Source: Planctomycetota bacterium
GTDB taxonomy: Bacteria; Planctomycetota; PLA2; JAEUHO01
Reading direction: 5' to 3'
NCBI GenBank assembly: GCA_028281445.1
Contig: JANQJW010000007.1
Location: 1 to 64,000, forward strand
Length of the DNA stretch: 64,000 bases
Made by a program: the position numbers and the translations under genes. Each line of letters begins with the position of its first letter. The first letter of the stretch is position 1. The notes under the pieces were generated by a model. That model saw only the letters and a program-made list of their open reading frames with translations, did not search any database and was not told where the DNA came from. This document shows positions 34,519-44,471 of the stretch, one piece after another.

Positions 34519-35607
34519 ATGGCCGCACCGATCCAGGACTTCGGACGCGTTCTGAAGGCGCTGTTCCGCTTTGCTCGCTACGTGTCCTTTGGCGTCATCG
34601 GGTTGATGGTCGTCTTCCTCGCGTTCCGCGTGGCAGAGGTCTATCGCTTCTTCGCCGACATCCACATCGCGCTCGGCATCGCGTTCCTGGTGGTGTTCAC
34701 CGTGCTTGTCGTGTGGCTCATCGGACGGCCGCTCTACCGCTTCTGGAAGGTCCCGGCGGCCTTGAAGCCGCCCGTGCTCCCGCCGATTGCAGAGCGCACG
34801 AGCAAGCACCTCTCGCAGCATCTCGTCTTCGTCGAGCGCTACCTCAAGAGCCTGCTGACCAACCCCGAGTGGGAAGGCTCGCCCGAGGAGGTCACGGCGG
34901 CGATCGCACGTTGCGAGGCGCTGCGCAAGGAGACGGTCGAGGCGACGAAAGACGAGATCGCAGAGATGAGTGCGCGCATCAAGGCATTGGAGGACGAGAC
35001 CGTCAGCCGTCTGCTCGAGCCGCTCGATCGCAAGGCCCGTGACGTCATCCGACAGGAGTCCCTCGCCGTTGGCATCGCAACCGCCGTCTCGTGGAACGGC
35101 ACGATGGATGCCTTCCTCGTGCTCTGGCGGAACTGCAACCTCGTCTCGCGCATTGCGCGGATCTACTACGGCCGGCCCGGCCCCCGCGGGACGCTGTCGA
35201 TCTTGCGCGACGTCTCGGGTGCCGCGATCGCAAGCGCCTACCTGCAAGACCTGAGCGAGGCCGCGGGCACGGCGATGGGAAGTGTCTTCGGGAAGACGGT
35301 GGGCATGCTCGGCGGCCCGCTGCTCGACGGCGGGATGAATGCCCTGGCTACGCTTCGCATCGGCTACGTCGCAAAGGCGCGTTGCCGCGCCTTCTCGGGC
35401 TGGAACGAGACGACGCGTACGGAAGCCGTGATCGGCGCCGTGAAGGAAGCGGGTCAGCTCTCCAAGGACGTCATGACCGAGATCGTCAAGGCGGTCGGCG
35501 GCGGCCTCTTGAAGATCCCGGGCAAGGCGATCGGCAAGATCGGCGACGCAATCAGCGGCATCTGGAAGAAGGGCGCCGGCGAAGAGCCCGAACCTGCGGG
35601 CGCGTAG
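34519..35607 (+). CDS. DUF697/YcjF-like membrane protein
   Basis: A 362-aa protein with two N-terminal membrane helices (about residues 22-42 and 53-73), a long charged helical section (E-A-T-K-D-E-I-A-E-M-S-A-R-I), then the YcjF/DUF697-type helical domain with D-A-F-L-V-L-W-R-N and I-A-R-I-Y-Y-G-R-P-G motifs. The function of this family is not settled. Start chosen at ATG 34519 because GGAGGG lies just upstream; an ATG at 34474 would add an unsupported leader. C-terminal tail ends with Glu/Pro/Ala. Confidence 0.8.
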   Translation: MAAPIQDFGRVLKALFRFARYVSFGVIGLMVVFLAFRVAEVYRFFADIHIALGIAFLVVFTVLVVWLIGRPLYRFWKVPAALKPPVLPPIAERTSKHLSQHLVFVERYLKSLLTNPEWEGSPEEVTAAIARCEALRKETVEATKDEIAEMSARIKALEDETVSRLLEPLDRKARDVIRQESLAVGIATAVSWNGTMDAFLVLWRNCNLVSRIARIYYGRPGPRGTLSILRDVSGAAIASAYLQDLSEAAGTAMGSVFGKTVGMLGGPLLDGGMNALATLRIGYVAKARCRAFSGWNETTRTEAVIGAVKEAGQLSKDVMTEIVKAVGGGLLKIPGKAIGKIGDAISGIWKKGAGEEPEPAGA

Positions 35608-35709
35608 CCCGCGACCCTCGCGCCCTGATACGTTCGCCCTCGGATTCCAAGCCGGATGGCAGGGCCGGCTCGCTTCAAATGAGGGATGGATCCCTCGGGG
35701 AGAAGAGCC

Positions 35710-38700
35710 ATGCGCGACCGTGTCCTCTTTGCCATCGCTTGTCTGCTCGCCATCGGCGTGGGCCTGTGGCTGGGTGTCTTCAAGTCCGACTCGAACGACG
35801 GCTCCAACGACTACTCCGTCGTCGACGACGACGACGGAGAGATCGAGAAGGGCCCCGAGCTGTTGGGCGCTGGGGACGGGCGCGCCGTGCACGTGCCGCG
35901 CGACATTCGCGGCCGTGGATCGCTGCAGGGGACCGTTCGACGCAAAGGCGACCCCGTTGCCGCGCACGTCGAGCTGCGGCACGTGGCGGAGATGGATCCG
36001 ACCAAGCCGTACATGGGCGGCATGACGCAGATGATGATCGAGCGGATGCTCGACGCGGGCATCTCCAGCAAGGCTGCGATCGCGAAGACCTCGGCCGGCG
36101 CAGACGGCCAGTTCCACTTCGACGGTCTTGCGCCCGGGCTTTACGAGGTTCGTGCGACCGCGGAGAACGGCGCGGTCGGATTCGCTTCCGCGTTGCTGCC
36201 CGCCGAGGGCGCGCGGGTCGAGGCGTCGATCGACGTTGCGGCCGGCAGCGAGCGCTTCGAAGGCCGTGTGGTGTACGCAAACGGTACGCCGTTCCAGGGA
36301 CTCGTCGTCGCATCCACCGGCGAGGGCTTCGCCATGATGATGGGCGGCCACGGCAACATCATGCCGACGGCGACCGATGACGAAGGCCGCTTCGCCATCG
36401 GCGGCCTGGCGCCCGGCCTCGTACGCATCTCCGCCATCCTGCCCGGTGTGCTGCGCGTGATGGCCAATCCCGTCACGTTGCCGTACCAGGGGGAGTACGT
36501 GCTCACGATCGGCGCCGAGGGCGTCGAGGTGAACGGGAAGGTGATCGCGGCGGACACGCAGGAGCCGATCGCGGGCGCGACGGTGTTCGGCGGCGGCGGC
36601 AATCCCGAGACCACGTTCACGATCCGCACGACGACGTCCGCCGAGGACGGCACGTTCAAGCTCGCCATCCCCACGGGCGGCGGCGGCGGCATGTTCGTCA
36701 AAGCCGCGGGCTACGCGCCGTCGATGATCAACTTCCGTCGCTCGGCCAAGGACAACGTCACGGTCTCGCTCCAGAAGCTCGGCACCGTCACGGGCATCGT
36801 GAAGTCCAAGGACGACGGCAAGCCGCTTGCGGGCGTCGGGGTCTACGCGATCCCCGCTTCGATGCGGGGCGGCGACGGCATGTTTCCGTCCGGGACGATC
36901 TCGGGCGCCGACGGCCTCTACACGCTGAACGACGTCATGCCCGGGTCCGCCAAACTGTTCGCGGTCGGCGAGGGATGGGTTACCGAAGGCGTGAAAAGCC
37001 TCGGCGACAACTTCAGCCCGTTCACGGTGGCGATCGAGCCGGGTGGATCCGCGGAGCTCGACCTCGAGCTCGTCCCCGGCGGCTCTGCATCGGGCGTCGT
37101 GCGAACGTCTACAGGCGACCTCGTGGCCGGTGCCGTCGTCACGCCCGCGGCGGGCATGGACGGCATGATGATGATCGCCGCCATGACCGGCGGCATGGGT
37201 GGCGCGTTCGGCGCCACGGTGAGCGATGCCGAGGGCCGGTACACCGTCGCGTCGCTCTTCCCCGGACAGAACTACACGTTGACCGCGAAGGCGCCGGGCT
37301 TGCCGGACGCCAAGTCCAAGGGCTTCACCGCGCAAGGCGGAAAGACCCACGAGGCCGACCTCGTCTTCGCCGCGCCGCGCTGGCTGCTGCTGCGCGTGGT
37401 GAAGGCAGAGGACGGCACGCCGGTCGCCGGCGCGCGTGCTCGCATCGTGCCTGCGGGCGACCGCATCGACTTCGACGACTTCTTCGGTGCGGCGACCTGG
37501 AGCACGGACGGCGAAGGACGCGCGAAGGTCGGGCCGATTCCGCCGGACGACTCCAAGGTCGCCGTGACGGCCGACGGGTTCATCGAGGCGGAGCAGGCCA
37601 TCGAGGCCAAGGGCGACGGCGACGTGGAGCTCACGATCGAGCTCGCGAAGGGCCTCGTCATCGCCGGCCGCGTCGAGGTGCCCGCGGGACTGCCGCTGCG
37701 CGGCATCCGCATGCGCGTGCAAACCGATCACAGCAGCGGCGGGCCGCGGCGCGACTGGTTCCACGAGCGCACGAGCGTGGACCCCGCCGGCACGTTCCGC
37801 GTGACCACGATCAAGGACCCCGGCGCGTACCGAGTCACCGCGGAGTCCCAGTGGGAAGGCAAGGAGTACGAGGCAGAGGCCATCGTCGAAGCCGGCGACG
37901 AGGATGTCGTGCTCAAGCTCGCGCGCAACATCGAGCGCGAGAAGCGGCTCATGACGGTCACCGTGCTCGGCGCGGACGGCAAGCCGATGCCCTCGGCCCG
38001 GATCCAGCTCTACCAGCTACGCAGCAACCGGGGCACCTCCCGTAGCCGCCGCTACGTGAGCGAGGGCAAGGCGGAGTTCGAGATCGACCACGAAGACGCG
38101 CAGCTGTGGATCGAGGTGTACGAGACGGCAGGCGTTGCGTCGGGCTCCACCATCAAGGGACCGTTCGATCCAGGCACGAAAGAGATCGAGATCCGCCTCG
38201 ACGCGCCGCTGACGATCGAAGGCGCGGTCACAGGTCCGGACGGCAAACCCGTGCGCGGCGTGCGCGTCATGGTCAAGGCGCTCCATCCCGACCCCGACAC
38301 CGAGCACGGACGCGATCACGGGGCGGGCTTCAGTGACAAGGAAGGGAAGTTCCTCGTCAAGGGCCTGGGGGACCTCGAGTACCAGCTCGTGTTCGACGTC
38401 CCGCCCGACTACGCGCCCGTTGCGGCGCAGAAGGTCCGCGCCGGGGCCAATAACGTGCGCGTGGCGCTGCGCATGGGCAAGCGCGCCATCCTCACGATCG
38501 TCGACTACGACGGCAAGCCCGTCGCCGGGGCGTTCGCGACGCTGAGTCAGCTGCGTAAACCCCAGGGCGCCGTGCCCGGCTCGAGCCGCGGCAGCCAGCG
38601 TAGTGACGCAGACGGCATCGTGCGGATGCGCGGGGTCGAGCCGGAGGGCTCGTTCCGGCTGCACATCAATCCCCCACAAGACCGATCCGACCTGAAGCGC

Positions 38701-39540
38701 ACCACCATCAATCCGTGGTCTCCCACCGACGAGACGATCAAGCTTCAGCGCGCGTACACCATCACCGGTGTCGTCCGCGATGCGAGTGGCAAGCCGGTCG
38801 GGGACGTCTTCGTGCAGCATCGCAAGGAGGGCACCGAGCGGTGGACGGGGTATCTGTCCGCTGACAACGAAGGGCGCTTCGAGATCCAGCAGCTCGTCGA
38901 AGGCCGCTACGAGGTGCGCGCCGTGCTGCGCGGTGCGCGCACGGACGGCATCAAGGGCACCGCGGTGCGGGCCGGAGCGACGGGCGTGGAGCTGACCGTC
39001 GACCTCGGCGAGACCCTGGCCGTTCGCATCGCCGGATGGAAGCAGATCAGCCTCGGCGGCAGCCGTACGCACCAGGCGCTCCAGGCCGCGCTCATCAGCG
39101 AGACGGGCAACCCGACGCGGATGAGCGGCCGCGCGGATTCCCGCGGGCGGGTCGCCTTCCGCCAGCTCACGCCGGACGCGACGTACACGATCTGGATCGG
39201 CGGGTTGCCGGATGGCCACTACGTCCTGAAGTCGGGACTGCGCGCGGGCGACGCGGACGTCGAGGTGGAGCCGCAGAAGGGCGCCTCGATCCAGGGGCGC
39301 GTGACGTTCCCGGCTGAGATGAAGAGGCGCAGCGTCATGGCCCATGCCCACAACAAGCAGGGCATGAGCGCGAGCGGTGTCGTCAACGCGACAACCGGTG
39401 CGTTCGAGATCGACGGACTGCCCGAAGGCGAGTGGACGGTGCGCGTTCACGGCTGGGACGACGGCAATACGTACACGGCGACGGGCAAGGCCCGGACGGG
39501 CGGCGAGGTCGAGCTCGAGCTGAAGGCCCCGAAGCGCTAG
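35710..39540 (+). CDS. Giant membrane-anchored CPR-domain protein (1276 aa)
   Basis: The largest gene in the window. An N-terminal hydrophobic anchor (residues ~5-22) is followed by a very acidic linker (V-V-D-D-D-D-G-E-I-E). About ten or more CPR-type beta domains follow, with recurring patterns such as A-G-A-T-V-F, A-G-V-G-V-Y, R-G-V-R-V-M and the closing T-D-x-E-G-R-F-x-I. A Met/Gly-rich insert (M-D-G-M-M-M-I-A-A-M) near residue 485 is unusual. No enzyme domain. Likely exported and cell-attached. ATG 35710 follows GGGGAGAAG. Confidence 0.85.
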   Translation: MRDRVLFAIACLLAIGVGLWLGVFKSDSNDGSNDYSVVDDDDGEIEKGPELLGAGDGRAVHVPRDIRGRGSLQGTVRRKGDPVAAHVELRHVAEMDPTKPYMGGMTQMMIERMLDAGISSKAAIAKTSAGADGQFHFDGLAPGLYEVRATAENGAVGFASALLPAEGARVEASIDVAAGSERFEGRVVYANGTPFQGLVVASTGEGFAMMMGGHGNIMPTATDDEGRFAIGGLAPGLVRISAILPGVLRVMANPVTLPYQGEYVLTIGAEGVEVNGKVIAADTQEPIAGATVFGGGGNPETTFTIRTTTSAEDGTFKLAIPTGGGGGMFVKAAGYAPSMINFRRSAKDNVTVSLQKLGTVTGIVKSKDDGKPLAGVGVYAIPASMRGGDGMFPSGTISGADGLYTLNDVMPGSAKLFAVGEGWVTEGVKSLGDNFSPFTVAIEPGGSAELDLELVPGGSASGVVRTSTGDLVAGAVVTPAAGMDGMMMIAAMTGGMGGAFGATVSDAEGRYTVASLFPGQNYTLTAKAPGLPDAKSKGFTAQGGKTHEADLVFAAPRWLLLRVVKAEDGTPVAGARARIVPAGDRIDFDDFFGAATWSTDGEGRAKVGPIPPDDSKVAVTADGFIEAEQAIEAKGDGDVELTIELAKGLVIAGRVEVPAGLPLRGIRMRVQTDHSSGGPRRDWFHERTSVDPAGTFRVTTIKDPGAYRVTAESQWEGKEYEAEAIVEAGDEDVVLKLARNIEREKRLMTVTVLGADGKPMPSARIQLYQLRSNRGTSRSRRYVSEGKAEFEIDHEDAQLWIEVYETAGVASGSTIKGPFDPGTKEIEIRLDAPLTIEGAVTGPDGKPVRGVRVMVKALHPDPDTEHGRDHGAGFSDKEGKFLVKGLGDLEYQLVFDVPPDYAPVAAQKVRAGANNVRVALRMGKRAILTIVDYDGKPVAGAFATLSQLRKPQGAVPGSSRGSQRSDADGIVRMRGVEPEGSFRLHINPPQDRSDLKRTTINPWSPTDETIKLQRAYTITGVVRDASGKPVGDVFVQHRKEGTERWTGYLSADNEGRFEIQQLVEGRYEVRAVLRGARTDGIKGTAVRAGATGVELTVDLGETLAVRIAGWKQISLGGSRTHQALQAALISETGNPTRMSGRADSRGRVAFRQLTPDATYTIWIGGLPDGHYVLKSGLRAGDADVEVEPQKGASIQGRVTFPAEMKRRSVMAHAHNKQGMSASGVVNATTGAFEIDGLPEGEWTVRVHGWDDGNTYTATGKARTGGEVELELKAPKR

Positions 39541-39547
39541 CCCTTCG

Positions 39548-40921
<1,374 letters not shown>

Positions 40922-41101
40922 GGGCCCTCCCGAGGCCCGCAGCGTAGCGCGGAGGAGCCCGTCCGATACAGCCTTGCCGAGCCCCTGCGGAGGGTGGACG
41001 CAGCCATTTGTTCAGCCCCTGCGAACGACCTCGAATTGGCCTTCGGGGCCGCAGGAAACCGGCCGATGGGGGCAACGAGACCCCGCGGAAGGGAATGGAC
41101 C

Positions 41102-41461
41102 ATGGCCGACCACGACGACGTACAGCACGAAGTCCTCAACATGCGCCAGTTCGAAGACGCCACCGGTGGCGACGTCGAGCTCATGCAGGAGCTCGCCGGG
41201 CTCTACCTCGCCGACGCGGACGCGCAGATGCCCGGCCTCGAAGAGGCCGTCGTCCAACGCGACATGGAGCGCGTCAGCCGCGTTGCCCACGGGCTCAAGG
41301 GTTCGTCTGCGTCCATCGGCGCGGACCGCGTCGCGAACGTGTTCAAGATCATCGAAGCGATGGGGCGCGACGGCACCGAAGACGGGCTCGACGATGCGGT
41401 TGCCGCAGCACGCGACGCCTATGTCGTGGTGCGTGAGCGCCTCACGCGCATGGCGGCCTGA
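41102..41461 (+). CDS. Histidine phosphotransfer (HPt) protein
   Basis: A 119-aa four-helix HPt domain with the phospho-accepting His63 in V-A-H-G-L-K-G-S-S-A-S-I-G-A. It would relay phosphate between a hybrid kinase and a response regulator. No kinase is found in the window. The response regulator gene follows 12 bp later on the same strand, so they form an operon and probably a phosphorelay pair (inference from adjacency). Confidence 0.92.
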   Translation: MADHDDVQHEVLNMRQFEDATGGDVELMQELAGLYLADADAQMPGLEEAVVQRDMERVSRVAHGLKGSSASIGADRVANVFKIIEAMGRDGTEDGLDDAVAAARDAYVVVRERLTRMAA

Positions 41462-41473
41462 TCGGAGTCCACA

Positions 41474-42097
41474 GTGAAGATCCTCATCGCCGACGACGAT
41501 CCGGTTTCGCGCCGCCTCCTCGAAGACTCCCTCGCTGACCTGGACCACGACGTCACCGTCGTCTGCGATGGGCGCGAGGCGTGGTCGCACCTGATGGAGC
41601 AGCGCTACGACGTCGTAGTCAGCGACTGGATGATGCCCGAGATCGACGGGGTCGAGTTGTGCCGCCGCCTGCGCGCGCGTACGGGCGATCCCTTCTGCTA
41701 CGTCATGCTCATCACCTCGCGCGACACGACGGACGATGTCGTCGAAGGCATCACCGCCGGCGCGAACGACTTCATGACGAAACCCTGGAAGCGCGAAGAG
41801 TTTCGTGCGCGGCTGTGCGCTGCCGAGCGCGTCGTGCAGCTCGAGCGCACGCTCGCGAGCCGGGTCGCAGAGCTGCAGAAGGCCTTGGAGGAGGTCGCCA
41901 CGCTCAAGGAGATCCTCCCCATCTGCATGTACTGCAAGAACATCCGCGACGACGAGCAGGCCTGGCAGAAGATCGACGACTACATCCAGAAGGAGGGCCT
42001 CGCCTCCTTCACGCACGCGATCTGCCCCGACTGCTACGAGGGCCAGGTGCAGCCCATGCTCAAGGAGATGCACGACCGGAATCGAAAGGCCAGCTAG
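41474..42097 (+). CDS. Response regulator with C-terminal Cys motif
   Basis: A 207-aa protein starting with GTG. The receiver domain (residues 1-120) has acidic D-D-D near residues 7-9, phospho-accepting Asp51 in S-D-W-M-M-P, T/S in M-L-I-T-S-R and lysine in M-T-K-P-W. A coiled linker (L-A-S-R-V-A-E-L-Q-K-A-L) leads to a short domain with the widespread L-P-I-C-M-Y-C-K-N-I-R-D-D and C-P-D-C-Y motifs, which have four Cys and may bind metal. No DNA-binding or enzymatic output domain, so the output is likely protein interaction. Confidence 0.9.
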   Translation: MKILIADDDPVSRRLLEDSLADLDHDVTVVCDGREAWSHLMEQRYDVVVSDWMMPEIDGVELCRRLRARTGDPFCYVMLITSRDTTDDVVEGITAGANDFMTKPWKREEFRARLCAAERVVQLERTLASRVAELQKALEEVATLKEILPICMYCKNIRDDEQAWQKIDDYIQKEGLASFTHAICPDCYEGQVQPMLKEMHDRNRKAS

Positions 42098-42122
42098 CCT
42101 CGCGACCCGGTAGGCTCCCCGC

Positions 42123-43106
42123 ATGACGACGGGGATCCTCCTTGCCCAACTCGGCACGCCCGACGCCCCCACCGTGCCTGCCGTACGCAGGTATCTCCGC
42201 GAGTTCCTCTCCGACCGCCGCGTCGTCGATCTCAACCCCTGGCTCTGGAAGCCGATCCTCTACGGGATCATCTTGCGGACGCGCCCCAAGAAGTCCGCCG
42301 CGCTCTACCAGCGCGTCTGGACCGAGGCGGGCTCGCCGTTGCTCATCCACACCGAGGCGCAGGGCGCCGGACTGCGCGAGCGCCTCGCCGGGACGCACCA
42401 CGTCGCGATCGGCATGCGCATCGGCAACCCGTCCATGGCACAGGGCCTCGACGAGCTGGCTGCGGCAGGCTGCACGAGGATCGGCGTGCTGCCACTCTTT
42501 CCGCAGTACTCGACGGCGACTACGGCGTCCGTGCAGGACGCGCTCGAGGCTTGGAAGAAGGACAACCCGGGCGTGGAGACCGACATTGTCTGCACGTTCT
42601 GCGACCAACCGATGTGGATTCGTGCGATGAAGGAGCGCGTCGAGGCGTCGGGCTTCCAGCCGTCGCCGACGTCACCGCTGCTGATGTCCTTCCACGGGAT
42701 CCCGAAGCGCTTCGTGGACCGCGGGGATCCGTACGACACAGAGTGCGAGCGGACGGCGAAGGCGCTCGCCACGGCACTCGAGCTCGACGACGACGCGTGG
42801 CGCCTCGTCTATCAGAGCCGCTTCGGACGCGAGGAATGGCTTCAGCCGTACACGGACGACGTGTTGGAGCAGCTGCCGAAGGACGGCATCACGTCCGTCG
42901 GTGTGATCACGCCGTCGTTCGTCTCCGATTGCCTGGAGACGATCGACGAGATCGGCCGCGAGAGCCGTGAGGCTTTCGAAGAAGCCGGCGGCGAGCACTA
43001 CACGCGCATCGAGTGCGTGAACGCGTCCGCGACCTTCTGCGATGCCCTCGCGGAGATCGCGCGGCAACGGCTGTCGTGGGAGGGCACAAGGCCCTCCCCT
43101 ACATGA
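42123..43106 (+). CDS. hemH: Ferrochelatase
   Basis: A 327-aa protoporphyrin or coproporphyrin ferrochelatase, inserting Fe2+ into the porphyrin. Motifs: L-L-A-Q-L-G-T-P-D at the N-terminus, P-L-F-P-Q-Y-S, the catalytic-His segment M-S-F-H-G-I-P-K-R, and Y-Q-S-R-F-G. The C-terminus is odd: codons for the last ~9 residues (W-E-G-T-R-P-S-P-T) and the TGA come from an R1 repeat, so the original end may have been lost or extended. No other heme gene is close. Confidence 0.94.
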   Translation: MTTGILLAQLGTPDAPTVPAVRRYLREFLSDRRVVDLNPWLWKPILYGIILRTRPKKSAALYQRVWTEAGSPLLIHTEAQGAGLRERLAGTHHVAIGMRIGNPSMAQGLDELAAAGCTRIGVLPLFPQYSTATTASVQDALEAWKKDNPGVETDIVCTFCDQPMWIRAMKERVEASGFQPSPTSPLLMSFHGIPKRFVDRGDPYDTECERTAKALATALELDDDAWRLVYQSRFGREEWLQPYTDDVLEQLPKDGITSVGVITPSFVSDCLETIDEIGRESREAFEEAGGEHYTRIECVNASATFCDALAEIARQRLSWEGTRPSPT

Positions 43107-43157
43107 CTCTTCGTGTGCCTATGCAACGACATGTAGGGACGGGCCTTGTGCCCGTCC
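43078..43157. repeat. R1 interspersed repeat, copy d, overlapping hemH 3' end
   Basis: Units at 43078-43104 and 43132-43157 in outward orientation, with a spacer close in sequence to the copy at 26005-26084. The first unit lies inside the hemH frame and supplies its stop codon (TGA within CCCTACATGAC). The second unit lies between hemH and the convergent gene ending at 43186. Confidence 0.87.
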
Positions 43158-43185
43158 GCGCCCACCAGGCACAACGAGTAGGACG

Positions 43186-44433
43186 CTAATCCCCCGTAAT
43201 CACCGGCAGCTGTGTTCCGCGGGTCGCGCGCTTCAAGAACAACACCGCGAACGACGTCTGCACGTGGTTGCCCCAGGTCTCGAGCTCGAGGAGCACGTCC
43301 GCGCCCTCCTTGTACCAATCGTGCTCGCCGATCCAGCGCTTGCCGACGAGCATGCCCATGCGCTCCAAGCCGTAGAGGTAGTAGAGGTGGTGCGCCTTCT
43401 TCGGGTGGCCGGGGTTCTCCGTCACGGAGAACTGCTTCTGCATCCAGGCGAGGCCGTCTTGAATTGAGTCTCGTGCCTTCTTGCGCTCTGCACCTCGGAA
43501 CTTGCGGCTGCGCCAGAGCCCCTCCATGCAGATTGCGACGCACGCCACGCCCGCAGTTGTCATCGAGCCCGTGGCGGGCTGCTTCCAGACTGTCTTCTCG
43601 CCCTTCGGGCCGTTCGCCTTGCCGGTCGTGTAGTGAAACCCGCGCGCCATCGCGGGGATCTTCGAACGCATCACGTAGTCGCCGCGCACGCGCTCGTCGA
43701 GCAGCATGACCTTGGGGCCCTTCGCGTCCTGGTGGACGAACAACGCCACGAGGGCGTCGCGCCACACGGCGGCGGGCACCTTGACCCCGCAGTCTGCCGC
43801 GGCACGTAGTCCGAGTAGCGCGTACTGCGCGTTGGAGAGATCGTGGTTGGTCTCGCCATCGGCGCGGATGTCGTAGTGCCAGAGCCCGCTGGCGTTCTGC
43901 GCCTTGCGCAGGTACGCGACGCCTTCTTCGAGCGCCTTGCGGTCCTGCTCCGAGAGCTTCTTGTAGACCTGCTTGGGCTTGATGCGCTTGTGGCGATCCT
44001 TGCCGATGTCCGTGTCCCACGTGTCGAGCTTGGGCTGGTAGAGCGCCTGGATGAGCATCATGTAGATGCCCACACTGTAGGTCATCCGGATCTTCATCTT
44101 GCGCAGCGCCTTGAGCGCGAGCTTGATCTGCGGGTCGTCTGCGCGGACGCCGGACTTCAGTAGCGTCAAGGTGGGCAGTGCCGTATGCCCCATCGCCTGC
44201 TTGCCCTCGGGGTTGCCCCAGTGCCCGGTCGGATGCTGCGTGTTGCGCAGGTGCATGACGCCTGCGTCGATCGCGTCCTTCACCTTGAGACGCCAGCTCG
44301 GCGGGTAGCGCTCGATCTCCTTGGCGCCCTTCGGCTTCTTCTCGGCACCGGCTGTCGCGGGAACAGCGGCCGCGCAGATCAACACTGCACACGCGAAGAA
44401 ACGGACAAGGGGGCGCCGGTCAGCCACTGCCAC
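43186..44433 (-). CDS. Secreted prenyltransferase/squalene-cyclase-like toroid protein
   Basis: An exported protein of ~415 aa; the start is ambiguous (GTG 44433 or GTG 44427) but both give a signal peptide ending A-G-A-E-K-K. Two QW motifs typical of squalene-hopene cyclase-like alpha/alpha toroids are visible: Q-H-P-T-G-H-W and Q-N-A-S-G-L-W. The general acid D-x-D-D of true cyclases is not obvious, so a terpene cyclase activity is not supported. Proteins with such secreted toroids are common in planctomycetes; their ligand is unknown. It converges on hemH through the R1 repeat. Confidence 0.75.
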   Translation of the reverse strand: MAVADRRPLVRFFACAVLICAAAVPATAGAEKKPKGAKEIERYPPSWRLKVKDAIDAGVMHLRNTQHPTGHWGNPEGKQAMGHTALPTLTLLKSGVRADDPQIKLALKALRKMKIRMTYSVGIYMMLIQALYQPKLDTWDTDIGKDRHKRIKPKQVYKKLSEQDRKALEEGVAYLRKAQNASGLWHYDIRADGETNHDLSNAQYALLGLRAAADCGVKVPAAVWRDALVALFVHQDAKGPKVMLLDERVRGDYVMRSKIPAMARGFHYTTGKANGPKGEKTVWKQPATGSMTTAGVACVAICMEGLWRSRKFRGAERKKARDSIQDGLAWMQKQFSVTENPGHPKKAHHLYYLYGLERMGMLVGKRWIGEHDWYKEGADVLLELETWGNHVQTSFAVLFLKRATRGTQLPVITGD

Positions 44434-44471
44434 CCAAGTGTAGCAACGCGTGCGTTTCGGCCGGACGCCGC

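Noticed and set aside
34438-37764. A 1108-residue minus-strand open frame opposite the DUF697 and CPR genes
   Set aside because: Antisense to strongly supported genes; its translation is His/Arg/Asp-rich without domains, a common artefact in high-GC DNA.
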